A stretch of 64,000 bases of DNA, taken from the NCBI RefSeq assembly GCF_009827455.1, contig NZ_WTYZ01000001.1:1187001-1251000 (forward strand). The letters run 5' to 3'. This DNA comes from Pontixanthobacter aestiaquae (GTDB lineage Bacteria > Pseudomonadota > Alphaproteobacteria > Sphingomonadales > Sphingomonadaceae). Positions 1 to 8,827 of this stretch are shown here, piece by piece; the first letter of the stretch is position 1; every line of letters begins with the position of its first letter. The notes under the pieces were generated by a model, which ran no database searches, was not told the DNA's origin, and saw only the letters and a program-made list of their open reading frames with translations. The translations under genes were made by a program, and so were the position numbers.

Positions 1-27
1 GTTACCGCGTGGAGTGTGTCGTGCAGA

Positions 28-1467
28 TTACTCATACCAGCTCACCCCGTCTTTTTCGGCAAGCGCAATGGCGGCGCTCGGGCCCCAGCTTCCGGCGGTG
101 TATGATTGCGGGGTCAAGCCTTGCGCGGCCCAACCGGCGCGGATCGCGTCGATCCATTCCCACTGTGCTTCGACCTCGTCACGGCGAACGAACAGCGTTT
201 GGTCGCCCTCGATCAGATCGAGCAGCAGCCGTTCATAGGCAATCCGCCGGTGCTGACCGACAAACGCATCGGGCATGGCAATATCGAGCGGGACGGAGCG
301 CAGGCGAATACCATCGCGGCCGAGCCCGGGAACTTTGGCCATCATCGATAGCTGCACATTCTCTTCCGGCTGGATGCCGATCACCAGCCGGTTTGGCACC
401 ATCTTCGCGCCTTTGCCCTCGAAGATAGAATGCGGGACCTGGCTGAACTGAACCACGATCTCGGTCACACGCTCGGGCAGGCGTTTGCCGGTGCGCATGT
501 AGAAAGGCACGCCTTTCCAGCGCCAATTATCGACATGCGCCTTGATCGCGACGAAGGTTTCGGTCTCCGAATCTTTGCCCAATTCTTCGTCATATCCGGG
601 AACCGCTTCGCCGCCGATTGCGCCTGCGCGGTATTGGCCGGTGACGGTTTCGCCCTGACGCACTTCGCGCAGCGATCGCAGCACTTTCACTTTCTCGTCG
701 CGGATGGCGGTCGCGTCGAAATCGGAAGGCGGTTCCATCGCGACCAGCGCCAGCAATTGCAGCATGTGGTTTTGCACCATGTCACGGATCGCGCCCGCAT
801 CATCATAGAACGCGACGCGGCCTTCCAGACCTACAGTCTCACCCACGGTGATCTGCACATGATCGATATGCGCCGCGTTCCACAGCGGTTCAAACATGAT
901 GTTGGCAAAGCGCAGCGCGAGCAGGTTCTGCACCGTTTCCTTGCCGAGATAGTGGTCGATCCGGAAAATCCGGTCTTCGGGGAAGGCGGCGGCAACCGCA
1001 TCATTGATCTCGCGGCTGCTTTCCAGATCGGTGCCGAGCGGTTTCTCAAGGCACATCCGCACGTTTTCGCCATCGAGACCGGCATGTTGCAGGCCCTTGA
1101 TCGTTGGTTCGAACAGGCTGGGGGCGGTGGAGAGGAAAATTGCGAGGCCGCGCTGCGGCTCGCCGACTTTGTCCGCGAGGCCTTGAAATCCGTCCAGCGT
1201 GGTCGCATCGAGCGGGTGATAGCTTAGGCGACCCAGGAATTCGGCCATCCCGCTACGCCGGTCGGCGGGCATGTATTTTTCCAAAGCTTCGCGCGCAAAA
1301 TTGCGGAACTCGATGTCGGTCATCTCGGATCGCGCGGTGCCGATGATCTTCACATCATCCGCAATCAGCGCATCCGCATGCAGCGCCGCGAGCGAGGGCA
1401 GCAGCATACGCTGCGCCAGATCGCCAGTCGCCCCGAACAGCAGCAGCCTGTCGGCGGTAAAGTTCAT
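28..1467 (-). CDS. zwf: Glucose-6-phosphate 1-dehydrogenase
   Basis: Cytosolic enzyme that oxidises glucose-6-phosphate to 6-phosphogluconolactone with NAD(P)+, the entry to the Entner-Doudoroff and pentose phosphate routes. The 479-residue protein has the N-terminal nucleotide-binding motif GATGDLA (about 12-18) and the substrate-binding signature RIDHYLGKE (about 169-177), and its length fits the family. I chose the ATG at 1467 because GGGAGA stands about 8 bases upstream and the protein then begins MNFTADRLLLFG, as in relatives. The frame stays open to 1557, but that extension looks non-coding. The stop TAA is 27 bases from the window edge. In related bacteria pgl and edd often follow; they would lie outside the window. 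Confidence 0.96.
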   Translation of the reverse strand: MNFTADRLLLFGATGDLAQRMLLPSLAALHADALIADDVKIIGTARSEMTDIEFRNFAREALEKYMPADRRSGMAEFLGRLSYHPLDATTLDGFQGLADKVGEPQRGLAIFLSTAPSLFEPTIKGLQHAGLDGENVRMCLEKPLGTDLESSREINDAVAAAFPEDRIFRIDHYLGKETVQNLLALRFANIMFEPLWNAAHIDHVQITVGETVGLEGRVAFYDDAGAIRDMVQNHMLQLLALVAMEPPSDFDATAIRDEKVKVLRSLREVRQGETVTGQYRAGAIGGEAVPGYDEELGKDSETETFVAIKAHVDNWRWKGVPFYMRTGKRLPERVTEIVVQFSQVPHSIFEGKGAKMVPNRLVIGIQPEENVQLSMMAKVPGLGRDGIRLRSVPLDIAMPDAFVGQHRRIAYERLLLDLIEGDQTLFVRRDEVEAQWEWIDAIRAGWAAQGLTPQSYTAGSWGPSAAIALAEKDGVSWYE

Positions 1468-1597
1468 GCGCGCATATCTCCCAATAAATGCAAGCCGGTG
1501 AGCCTTCGGTGTAGCACTCACCCGCGCGCCATGCACCCCGCATGATGCGCGTTTCATACTCGCGCATATGTATTCATGCAGTCGCGCGCTGGCGCGA

Positions 1598-2395
1598 TCA
1601 GCTTGCGGAGACTGACACTTCGCTCGACAGGAAATTGCTTTGCCCGAAGCTGGTCATAAAGCTGACATCGGCAGCATCACGTCCCACGCCGATTTTTACG
1701 ATGTTTTCGGCATTGGCCATATTGGTGGCATCGATCAGATACCACGCACCGCCTCCGGGAGTAGTCGGATCGCTCAGAAACACTTCTGCCACTGCATGGA
1801 AATCCTGGGGCGTGACATGCGGAGCATAGCAGCTGACAAAACGCGCCGGGATCGCACTGGCCCGCGCCAGAGTCACCATCACATGCGCATAGTCGCGGCA
1901 CACACCGCGCCGTTCGACAAAGCTGTCGACGGCTGTGGTAGAGGCATCCGACGCGCCGGGCGTGTAAGTGAAGTTGCGCGCGATCCACTCATGCATCGCC
2001 ATAATCCGCGCGCCGCCTGCCAGATCGCCAAACTCGTCCTGCACGAAGCTCTGCATCCGGTCCGCCTGGCAATAGCGCGAGTCGAACAGATATTTCACGG
2101 CTTCTGCAGGCAAATTATGCGGCTCGACCCGGTCCAGCGAGCTGATCGGGCTGAGGAGCCTATCCAGCTCGACCTCCGCCCGATAATCGACCGAATATTT
2201 CCCATCGACCCGCAGCCAGATCCGCTCGCCAATATCATCCCCCGCCGCAATGCGAGCGAGGTGTTTTGCCTGGGGAAGAGACGTGTCCGCCGACAGCAGG
2301 CGCTGCTCTGGAATCTCCGCTGCCTCGAACTGAAGGAGAATATCGGTCGGCTCGGACGTCTCGAACACGAATTTGGCGGAAATGGTTATGGCCAT
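1598..2395 (-). CDS. Transglutaminase-like domain protein
   Basis: A 265-residue protein of the bacterial transglutaminase-like (papain-fold) superfamily. The N-terminal half is the beta-rich domain usual in this group. The C-terminal half carries the Cys-His-Asp triad: Cys166 in RRGVCRDYAHV, His200 in DFHAVAEVF and Asp222 in YLIDATNMA. Members are cysteine proteases, peptide N-glycanase-like enzymes or cross-linking enzymes, and the substrate here is unknown. No signal peptide is visible, so it is probably cytoplasmic. It is divergent from the secreted protein gene at 2536, and the two share a 140-bp promoter region. Family is secure; function is not. Confidence 0.9.
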   Translation of the reverse strand: MAITISAKFVFETSEPTDILLQFEAAEIPEQRLLSADTSLPQAKHLARIAAGDDIGERIWLRVDGKYSVDYRAEVELDRLLSPISSLDRVEPHNLPAEAVKYLFDSRYCQADRMQSFVQDEFGDLAGGARIMAMHEWIARNFTYTPGASDASTTAVDSFVERRGVCRDYAHVMVTLARASAIPARFVSCYAPHVTPQDFHAVAEVFLSDPTTPGGGAWYLIDATNMANAENIVKIGVGRDAADVSFMTSFGQSNFLSSEVSVSAS

Positions 2396-2535
2396 GATGG
2401 GACAATGCTTTGAATGAGGGCGGGTTTCGGGTGCAAAAAATCAACATTAAACTGCCCGTTTGTACCAGATGGGACATTCGAACGAATCCTTGATCGCGAT
2501 AGCTGCCCGCTATCAATATCAAAAGGGATCGTATC

Positions 2536-3405
2536 ATGAAAAAATCAATTCTCGCAGTTGCCGGTTTGGCGATCGCCACTACAGGCTTTTCGGCAGCAGC
2601 AGACGCCGGGCCGTTCAGCAAGCTTCGCGACAAGGTCAAGAAAGTCGAAAAGAAAGTCGAAGAAGTCGAAGAAGCCGTCGAAGATGTCGAAGAGGTAGTT
2701 GATGCCGTCGACTCGGTAAGCCGCGGAAACGGCCCGCGTGCAGTGCGCGCCCCCGGCGGACGCAATGCTGCCATCAGGCAGGGCATGCGCCAGCGCAGCA
2801 ACTACCCGAAGACAGCGCGCCCGAAAAGTCACGCGGGCATCGCGGGCCCTATGCCGGCCAAGTTCAAATCGGCAACCCAATGCGCCAATGTCGGGCTGAG
2901 CAACGCGTTTATCGCGCAGGCAGGCGATTACACATTCAGTCAGGGCATCAGCACGGAAGAGCGTTCAGGGCTGCTGAACCGGGTCAATGTCACGCCAACC
3001 AATGGCTGTGTGTTTCCGGCCATGGGTGTGTTCGACGTGCTGTACGTCGAAGTCGACAAGGTGGCGTACAACAAAGGCCGCTACGCTCTGCAATGCGTAT
3101 CGTATGACGGTAAGCTGCAGCTCGACAATGTGAATGCTCCGCCGCAAGACAATTACAGCGGCAAAGACGTCATGCTGCATACCGGCAATTCGACCGGCTA
3201 CACGCCAACGGCAACCGGCAGCAATTCCTCCCGGTCAAACCAGTATAAGAAAGTGCTCGATGCACGCGGCAAGAAAATGATCACGTTCAACATGCCGGGT
3301 CTGCATACTGATCGTGGCACAGACTTCTATTGCCAGCACTACGACAAAAACACTGGCAAAAGCACCTTGGCGTTTACATTCCGCCGCGGTCCTACCGGTT
3401 CATGA
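2536..3405 (+). CDS. Secreted protein with N-terminal coiled coil, unknown function
   Basis: I do not recognise this 289-residue protein. It starts with a clear Sec signal peptide (MKKSILAVAGLAIATTGFSA, cleavage probably near ADA-GPF). Directly after come about 30 residues of charged Val/Lys/Glu heptads (DKVKKVEKKVEEVEEAVEDV and onward), which should form a coiled coil. A basic linker follows (about 65-110), then a C-terminal domain with four cysteines (QCAN, GCVF, LQCV, YCQH) that could form two disulfides. The SD AAAAGGGAT is well placed before the ATG. It precedes two further small exported or membrane genes at 3481 and 3560 on the same strand. Likely periplasmic or outer-membrane associated (inference). 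Confidence 0.85.
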   Translation: MKKSILAVAGLAIATTGFSAAADAGPFSKLRDKVKKVEKKVEEVEEAVEDVEEVVDAVDSVSRGNGPRAVRAPGGRNAAIRQGMRQRSNYPKTARPKSHAGIAGPMPAKFKSATQCANVGLSNAFIAQAGDYTFSQGISTEERSGLLNRVNVTPTNGCVFPAMGVFDVLYVEVDKVAYNKGRYALQCVSYDGKLQLDNVNAPPQDNYSGKDVMLHTGNSTGYTPTATGSNSSRSNQYKKVLDARGKKMITFNMPGLHTDRGTDFYCQHYDKNTGKSTLAFTFRRGPTGS

Positions 3406-3480
3406 GCTCGGCGCGCCGGTACCTCCCCACAACGCGTCCGGCGCGTCATTTCCATCACGCATTCAATTAGGGAATTCGCC

Positions 3481-3558
3481 ATGGGTGATGTCTTCGTAGT
3501 TATCGTGTGCGGCATTCTCCTTCTGGGATTTTTACTGTTCACCGTTTTAGGAGTTTAG
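3481..3558 (+). CDS. 25-residue single-span membrane peptide
   Basis: This is a short reading frame below usual gene-calling limits. It encodes 25 residues starting MGDVFVVIVCGILLLGFLLF, almost all of it one hydrophobic transmembrane segment with an acidic N-terminus. An SD-like AGGGA lies about 8 bases before the ATG. The stop TAG is one base from the ATG of the next gene (3560), and the end of this frame (TTAGGAG) supplies that gene's ribosome-binding site, so the two are probably translationally coupled. No family recognised. It could be a genuine small membrane protein or a leader peptide that controls the downstream gene. Confidence 0.6.
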   Translation: MGDVFVVIVCGILLLGFLLFTVLGV

Positions 3559-3559
3559 C

Positions 3560-3862
3560 ATGAAGGTTATTGTATCAACTATTGGCGCAATTGCGCTCAC
3601 TATCGGCACAGCCCCTATGGCTTTCGCACAGTCCAGTAGCGCGCAGGTCAGCAAGGACGGCTCGTGTCCCAAGGGCTTCAGCGCGTCCGGCTCTAGCTGT
3701 AAATCGAGCAGCAAAGTCGCGATCGTCAAAATCGGCTCATGCCCCACGGGCTTCCGTGCCTCGGCCAATTACTGCGTCGGTGACAAAGACGATTATGCCG
3801 AAGTGCGCAGTGGTAGCTGCCCCAGCGGCCTCAAAGCTTCCGGCAAATATTGCGTGAAATAA
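3560..3862 (+). CDS. Small secreted protein with three Cys-rich repeats
   Basis: A 100-residue protein with a signal peptide cleaved after AFA (about residue 23). The mature part is built of three copies of a 15-16-residue unit of the form GSCPxGFxASxxxC (GSCPKGFSASGSSC, GSCPTGFRASANYC, GSCPSGLKASGKYC), joined by short variable spacers. Each unit has two cysteines, so each could close its own disulfide loop. Probably periplasmic or surface-exposed; no enzyme motif is visible and I do not know a function. The SD (TAGGAG) sits inside the end of the preceding 25-residue frame. A strong terminator follows at 3899. Confidence 0.85.
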   Translation: MKVIVSTIGAIALTIGTAPMAFAQSSSAQVSKDGSCPKGFSASGSSCKSSSKVAIVKIGSCPTGFRASANYCVGDKDDYAEVRSGSCPSGLKASGKYCVK

Positions 3863-3898
3863 ACACACCGATGCGATCCAGTTTCGTGGTGTAACCTT

Positions 3899-3936
3899 GG
3901 CCGCACCTCCCCACGGGGTGCGGCCTTTTTTGTTTT
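3899..3936 (+). terminator. Rho-independent terminator after the small secreted protein gene
   Basis: Nine-base-pair stem GGCCGCACC / GGTGCGGCC (3899-3907 with 3917-3925), followed by TTTTTTG and TTTT. It ends the 2536-3862 gene group and lies 33 bases before the start of the next gene. Confidence 0.9.
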
Positions 3937-3968
3937 ACAGCTTCATTACTATTGGCAAGGTCCAGACT

Positions 3969-5657
3969 ATGAGCGACGAATCGACCGATAAGCTGATCCG
4001 GGACGCCTATGGCGTCGTTGCCAAGCCCGACCGGCTATTGCAGTTGCTGTCATTGTTGCAGGCCGAGCCTGTCGATCAGCCCGAAAGAATGGAGCAAATG
4101 CAAGGTCATTTTGACCGGATAGTCGATTTGCTCGACGAGATCGATCCCAATATCGGCGACGATTTCAAAGGGCTGGCATCAGCCGGGACGGACGACCGCC
4201 AAAAGACGGGCGGGGCTGCAAAACCGCAGATTATTCTCGGTATCGACTTACGGATCGTATCGATCGACGAAACTTTTGCGGCCGAATGGGCGGCTGGCAT
4301 TTCGGACCGGATCCCTGTCTGGGTATGGGAGCTTGATCCGGCAAGCGCCAAGAAACTCTCGTGGGCGCTTCGCAACGGCGAAACCCACCAGCCTTTGCTG
4401 CTTCGTTTGCGCGCCGACAGAGATGATGACAACGGAATCCTGTTCGTGGCCACGCTGCGTGAAGCGCCTGAACCGTTGGCTGAACTGCGCGCGATCAGGT
4501 TACGCTGGGATGAGCGAAGCGGAGCGGCTTTTACCAATGTTCTGCGGCTCACCGAAACGGAGTCACAACTTGCCCGTTACATCGTTGACGGTCTGTCGAT
4601 CCGGCAATTTGCCCAATCGCGAGATCGATCAATCGGGACAGCGCGCAATCAACTTAAAACGCTTCTGAGAAAGCTCGGGATCGGCTCGCAACTTGATCTT
4701 GTATCGTTATACGGTGGGTTCCACGCGTCCTTTATGGCTGCCCAGTTCAGTACCGACACAGCAGATGGTACTGATAACAGCCACGTTTTCCGGGCGTCCG
4801 ATGGTGGCATGTTACCGTACGAAATTCACGGTAAGCGTGACGGCATTCCGCTGTTATATCTACATGCGACTGCCGATGGTGCTTTATTGACCCCGCGCCA
4901 GTCTTTCGCAGCGCGGGCTAACGGGTTTCGCGTGATCGCGCCGTGGTTGCCATTCTATGCAGGCAGCCAGGTACCAAATATGGGCCTCGCAACATTGGAA
5001 GACTACGCTGCGCGGGTATTTGAACTGCTGGACAGTCTGGGCGTCGATCGTTGCCCGGTCATTACAGTTCGCGTTTCGGCGCCTTACGGTTTCGCATTCG
5101 TCAAAAAAGCTCCCGAGCGTTTCGACGGGCTGGTCACCGCAGGAGCAATATTGCCCGCCATTAGTGCTGATGATTTCGCACATCTGGCGTTCGGCTATCG
5201 CGCACCGATGCGGTTGGCACGGATCGCGCCCGGTTTCGTAAAGCTTTATTTTGCCGCAGCCGCAGCGATGATCCGCAAGGGCGATGGTGCCGGGTTCTTC
5301 AAAAGTCTCTATGGTCATAGCCCTGCCGACCTTGCCACGTTCGATGATCCCGAAGTGATTGAAACAATGCGCCGGTCGATGCAGCGTACATTTCAGGATG
5401 GCTATAATGCGCCATTCCAGCAGACGTTGCTATCGGCCAGCGACTGGTCGTCATATTGCAAAAATCTAGCGCGGCCCGTGGTCATGGTGTGTGGAGAAGA
5501 AGACGGGCTCGCGCCGGCAGAGCAGCAGCGCGCTTTTTGCGAGAAGTACGGTTTTGAATTAATCGGTCCGCTGGAAAATGTCGGCAGTCTGGCGATGCAT
5601 CAGGTGCCCAGACTGATATTCGATACGGCGTTGAAATTGCATATTAATCGTTCGTAG
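3969..5657 (+). CDS. LuxR-type HTH / alpha-beta hydrolase fusion protein
   Basis: A 562-residue fusion. The N-terminal 190 residues look like a sensory (PAS-like) segment. A LuxR-type helix-turn-helix follows at about 193-248 (LTETESQLARYIVDGLSIRQ onward). From about 275 to the end there is an alpha/beta-hydrolase fold. Ser370 sits at the nucleophile position, and Asp512 (EEDGLAP) and His544 (AMHQ) are plausible triad partners. The elbow, however, reads VRVSAPYG instead of the usual GxSxG, with the flanking glycines gone, so catalysis may be lost. The ATG at 3969 was chosen over the longer open frame from 3897, because the latter would start inside the terminator. Likely a transcription regulator whose hydrolase domain binds a ligand (inference). 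Confidence 0.85.
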   Translation: MSDESTDKLIRDAYGVVAKPDRLLQLLSLLQAEPVDQPERMEQMQGHFDRIVDLLDEIDPNIGDDFKGLASAGTDDRQKTGGAAKPQIILGIDLRIVSIDETFAAEWAAGISDRIPVWVWELDPASAKKLSWALRNGETHQPLLLRLRADRDDDNGILFVATLREAPEPLAELRAIRLRWDERSGAAFTNVLRLTETESQLARYIVDGLSIRQFAQSRDRSIGTARNQLKTLLRKLGIGSQLDLVSLYGGFHASFMAAQFSTDTADGTDNSHVFRASDGGMLPYEIHGKRDGIPLLYLHATADGALLTPRQSFAARANGFRVIAPWLPFYAGSQVPNMGLATLEDYAARVFELLDSLGVDRCPVITVRVSAPYGFAFVKKAPERFDGLVTAGAILPAISADDFAHLAFGYRAPMRLARIAPGFVKLYFAAAAAMIRKGDGAGFFKSLYGHSPADLATFDDPEVIETMRRSMQRTFQDGYNAPFQQTLLSASDWSSYCKNLARPVVMVCGEEDGLAPAEQQRAFCEKYGFELIGPLENVGSLAMHQVPRLIFDTALKLHINRS

Positions 5658-5840
5658 GCCGGGCAGCATTTTCCTACATCGCGAACGCCTGCTAGCTTCG
5701 CTTCGCCTTTCCTCACACGAATGGCGCGTTCTTTCGCATCGTCGATCGTCACGTCCCATGGACAGTTCGTTCAAGAACCGTCTTTCCGGATGTACTTTAT
5801 TAGCTAACTCTGGCCCTGTTCAGTCAGAGTGTGGTTCGAA

Positions 5841-7208
5841 TTAACGAATCACCCCGTACAAATCATGCGGGTCGGCTTCTTCGACTTCGACGCTGATGAT
5901 ATCGCCGGCTGCCAGCGTTTCGGGCACATTGCGCAAGAATACATTGCCGTCGATCTCAGGCGCGTCGGCCTGGCTGCGGCCGGTGGCGCCGATGTCGCCA
6001 TCTTCGTCGGGCTCGCCAACTTGGTCGATGATGACAGGCAGGACCTTGCCGACTTTGCCGGCGAGTTTGGCGGCGCTAATCCGCTCGGTGACTTCCATCA
6101 GCCGGGCGTAGCGTTCTTCCTTGATGTCCTCTGGCACGGGATCGGGCAGAGCGTTGGCCTGTGCGCCTTCGACCGGTTCGAAACGGAATGCACCGACGCG
6201 GTCGAGCTGCGCTTCTTCGAGCCAGTCGATCAGATATTTGAAATCATCCTCGGTCTCTCCGGGGAAGCCGACGACGAAGCTGCTGCGCACCGCAATGTCA
6301 GGGCAGATGGTACGCCAGTTCTTGAGGCGCTCCAGGACTTTGGCCTCATTCGCGGGGCGCTTCATGCGCTTGAGGACCGAAGGGCTGGCATGCTGGAACG
6401 GAATGTCGAGATAGGGCGTCAGCAGACCCTCCGCCATTAGCGGGATCACCGCATCGACATGCGGGTAGGGGTAAACATAGTGCAGCCGCACCCATGGCGG
6501 GGTCCCGTCTCTTATATCGAGCTGACCCAGCTCGCGCGCCATATCAGTCATATGCGCGCGGACGGGATGGCCTTTCCAATCGCGTTCTTCATGGCGGGTA
6601 TCGACGCCATAGGCCGAGGTGTCCTGGCTGATGACGAGGAGCTCTCTGGTCCCCGCGGCGACCAGCTTCTCGGCTTCGCGCAGAACCGCATCGATCCGGC
6701 GGCTGGCAAGCTTCCCGCGCAAATCGGGAATGATGCAGAAAGAGCACGAGTGATTGCAGCCCTCTGAAATCTTCAAATAGCTGTAATGGCGCGGGGTCAG
6801 CTTGATGTCTGGTTGCGGTATCAGATCGACAAACGGCCCTTGGCTCGGCGGAGCATGCTCGTGCACCGCCTCGACCACCTGCTCATATTGATGCGCGCCA
6901 GTGACCGCCAGAACTTGGGGGTGCGCAGCGCGAATCGCGTCGGCTTCTTCGCCCATGCAGCCGGTCACGATCACCCGACCGTTTTCGGCGATGGCTTCGC
7001 CGATGGCCTGAAGGCTTTCTTCCTTCGCGCTGTCGAGGAAGCCGCAGGTGTTGACAAGCACAACGTCAGCGCCGGCATAATCGGGCGACATCGCATAACC
7101 GTCTGCCCGCAGGCGCGTAAGAATGCGTTCGGAATCGACCAAGGCTTTGGGGCAGCCGAGGGAAACCATGCCAACTTTTTTGGCGTCAGGAAGAGTCGTC
7201 GTGTTCAT
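5841..7208 (-). CDS. rimO: Ribosomal protein uS12 methylthiotransferase RimO
   Basis: Radical-SAM enzyme that methylthiolates the conserved aspartate of ribosomal protein S12. The 455-residue protein has all three parts. The N-terminal UPF0004 domain has cluster cysteines Cys19, Cys55 and Cys84. The radical-SAM core has CxxxCxxC at Cys151, Cys155 and Cys158 ([10 protein letters not shown]). The C-terminal end is a TRAM domain ending in a [17 protein letters not shown] sequence. The order and the S12-specific start ([17 protein letters not shown]) distinguish it from MiaB. It is a stand-alone gene convergent with the LuxR/hydrolase gene; the 183-bp gap between them shows no clear terminator. 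Confidence 0.97.
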   Translation of the reverse strand: MNTTTLPDAKKVGMVSLGCPKALVDSERILTRLRADGYAMSPDYAGADVVLVNTCGFLDSAKEESLQAIGEAIAENGRVIVTGCMGEEADAIRAAHPQVLAVTGAHQYEQVVEAVHEHAPPSQGPFVDLIPQPDIKLTPRHYSYLKISEGCNHSCSFCIIPDLRGKLASRRIDAVLREAEKLVAAGTRELLVISQDTSAYGVDTRHEERDWKGHPVRAHMTDMARELGQLDIRDGTPPWVRLHYVYPYPHVDAVIPLMAEGLLTPYLDIPFQHASPSVLKRMKRPANEAKVLERLKNWRTICPDIAVRSSFVVGFPGETEDDFKYLIDWLEEAQLDRVGAFRFEPVEGAQANALPDPVPEDIKEERYARLMEVTERISAAKLAGKVGKVLPVIIDQVGEPDEDGDIGATGRSQADAPEIDGNVFLRNVPETLAAGDIISVEVEEADPHDLYGVIR

Positions 7209-7285
7209 TATGGCCGCGCCTCTACACCTGAAAGCGGCTTTGCGCTATACCGTCCGGGTTGGGTCGCGCCATCAGGGAGGGTTTG

Positions 7286-7696
7286 ATGGACTTATTCGAT
7301 GTGAACTGGCTGGCGGTGGTGCTGGCGGCTGCTTGCGGATTTATCGTTGGCGGTATCTGGTACGGTCCGGTCATGGGCAAGAAATGGATGGGCGCTGTCG
7401 GCCTGACCGAAGAGCAGATCCAAGACGGCAATATGGGCCTGGTCTATGGCGGCGCATTCGCGTTTTCGCTGCTCGGCAGCTGGACGCTGGCGCATACTTT
7501 TGCGAGCTATGCCACTGATCTGTCGGTCGCGGTAAAAGTGATGACCGCATTCGGGGTGGCAATCGGTTTTATCATTCCTGCGCTGGGAACGAATTACCTG
7601 TTCTCGCAAAAGGGCAAGACGCTATTCTTCATTGATGCGGGCTACTGGATATTGTTCTACCTCGCTATGGGAACAGTCCACGCCTATCTGCCATAA
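7286..7696 (+). CDS. DUF1761 family membrane protein
   Basis: A 136-residue integral membrane protein with about four hydrophobic segments. It matches the DUF1761 pattern: an N-terminal span with GGIWYGPVMGKKWM, and a C-terminal part with the pairing FxxDAGYW. Function is unknown for the family. The ATG at 7286 is preceded by a strong SD (GGGAGGG, about 5 bases away); an in-frame TTG at 7259 is less likely. It is divergent from rimO and convergent with the K+ channel gene. Confidence 0.85.
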   Translation: MDLFDVNWLAVVLAAACGFIVGGIWYGPVMGKKWMGAVGLTEEQIQDGNMGLVYGGAFAFSLLGSWTLAHTFASYATDLSVAVKVMTAFGVAIGFIIPALGTNYLFSQKGKTLFFIDAGYWILFYLAMGTVHAYLP

Positions 7697-7720
7697 TCAG
7701 TGGCGGTATTTAGGAGAGCG

Positions 7721-8821
7721 TTAGTGGCGGCCATTGTGGCCGTCGCCGCGCTCTTCACCATTTTCGGTCGGGACAATTTCAACCACGATATCGCCGGGCT
7801 GCAGATTCTGGCACTCATCTTCCCAGAAGCCGAGGACTCTGCCCTTGCGATAAACCCGTAAGCCGCGCCCGCCTGTTCTCAGTTCGGTAATCGCGCAGCC
7901 GCATTCTTCTTCGGTAATTTCGCGCTCGACGAGCTGCACTCGGCCCGTGACCGAGGCGAGGTCGGCGAGATAGTCGGCAATATGCGCACCCTTGGCAGAG
8001 CCTGCGAGCAGCAGCCCGGTAAAGCGTACGGGATTGATGACATTGTTAGCCCCGGCTTGGCGGGCGAGAGACTCGTTGTCGTCGGCGCGGACCACAACGC
8101 TGATCGGCACATTTGGGGCCAGCGCGCGTACTGTCAGCACTATCAGGATCGACGTGTCATCGCGGCCCGCGGACACCAGCACATTTTGCGCCTCTGTGAT
8201 CCGCACCGCGTTGAGCGTCCGGTCGCGGGTGGCATCGGCAGCCATGATATTGCAGCCCAGCTTTTCCGCTTCGATAAGCCGTTCCTCGCTGGGGTCGATG
8301 ACGACGATATTGCTGGCGTCCATCCCGCGCTCGATCAGTTCATTGACCGATTCGGAGCCGGATACGCCGTAGCCCAGGACGACGATGTGGTCGGATAGCT
8401 TCTCTTGAATGCGCTTCATGCGAAACTTCTCCCAGCTGCGCTTCATAATGAAATTGTAGGCGGTGCCCACAAAGATAAAAAATACCGCGAACCGGATCGG
8501 CGTCACAATGACAGCCTCCACCATGCGGGCCCGGTCGGTCACCGGTACAATGTCGCCAAAACCGGTTGTGGTAACCGAAATCAGAGTGAAGTAGATGACA
8601 TCGGTGAAGCTGACATCGCCGTCGAGATTGTCGACCAGTCCGCCGCGGTCCCACCAATGGATCAGCACCACGATTGCAAGCAGGAAGATCGCCAGACCAA
8701 GCCGGATACCCAGATCGCCCCACACGGGAACGCGCGTTGCGCGCCGCAGCGGCTGGAACTTGGGTCCGCGCACGCGCCTGCCGCTGCCCGGTTTTACGAT
8801 ACGGTCGATTTGATCGCTCAT
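7721..8821 (-). CDS. Two-TM potassium channel with TrkA-N/RCK domain
   Basis: A 366-residue inner-membrane ion channel. A first membrane helix (about 38-55) is followed by a pore loop with the K+ selectivity filter TTTGFGDI (about 84-91) and a second helix (about 103-124). After these comes a cytosolic Rossmann RCK domain starting IVVLGYGVSGSE (about 146-157), then a C-terminal TrkA-C-like part. This is the architecture of MthK/Kch-type ligand-gated channels. The start is 6 bases after the stop of the LysM/M23 gene, so it is probably the last gene of the serS-surE-M23 transcription unit. Confidence 0.93.
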   Translation of the reverse strand: MSDQIDRIVKPGSGRRVRGPKFQPLRRATRVPVWGDLGIRLGLAIFLLAIVVLIHWWDRGGLVDNLDGDVSFTDVIYFTLISVTTTGFGDIVPVTDRARMVEAVIVTPIRFAVFFIFVGTAYNFIMKRSWEKFRMKRIQEKLSDHIVVLGYGVSGSESVNELIERGMDASNIVVIDPSEERLIEAEKLGCNIMAADATRDRTLNAVRITEAQNVLVSAGRDDTSILIVLTVRALAPNVPISVVVRADDNESLARQAGANNVINPVRFTGLLLAGSAKGAHIADYLADLASVTGRVQLVEREITEEECGCAITELRTGGRGLRVYRKGRVLGFWEDECQNLQPGDIVVEIVPTENGEERGDGHNGRH

Positions 8822-8827
8822 GCAGGT

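Noticed and set aside
430..1227. Long plus-strand frame of 265 codons opposite zwf
   Set aside because: Antisense shadow of the conserved zwf gene; no domain or SD.
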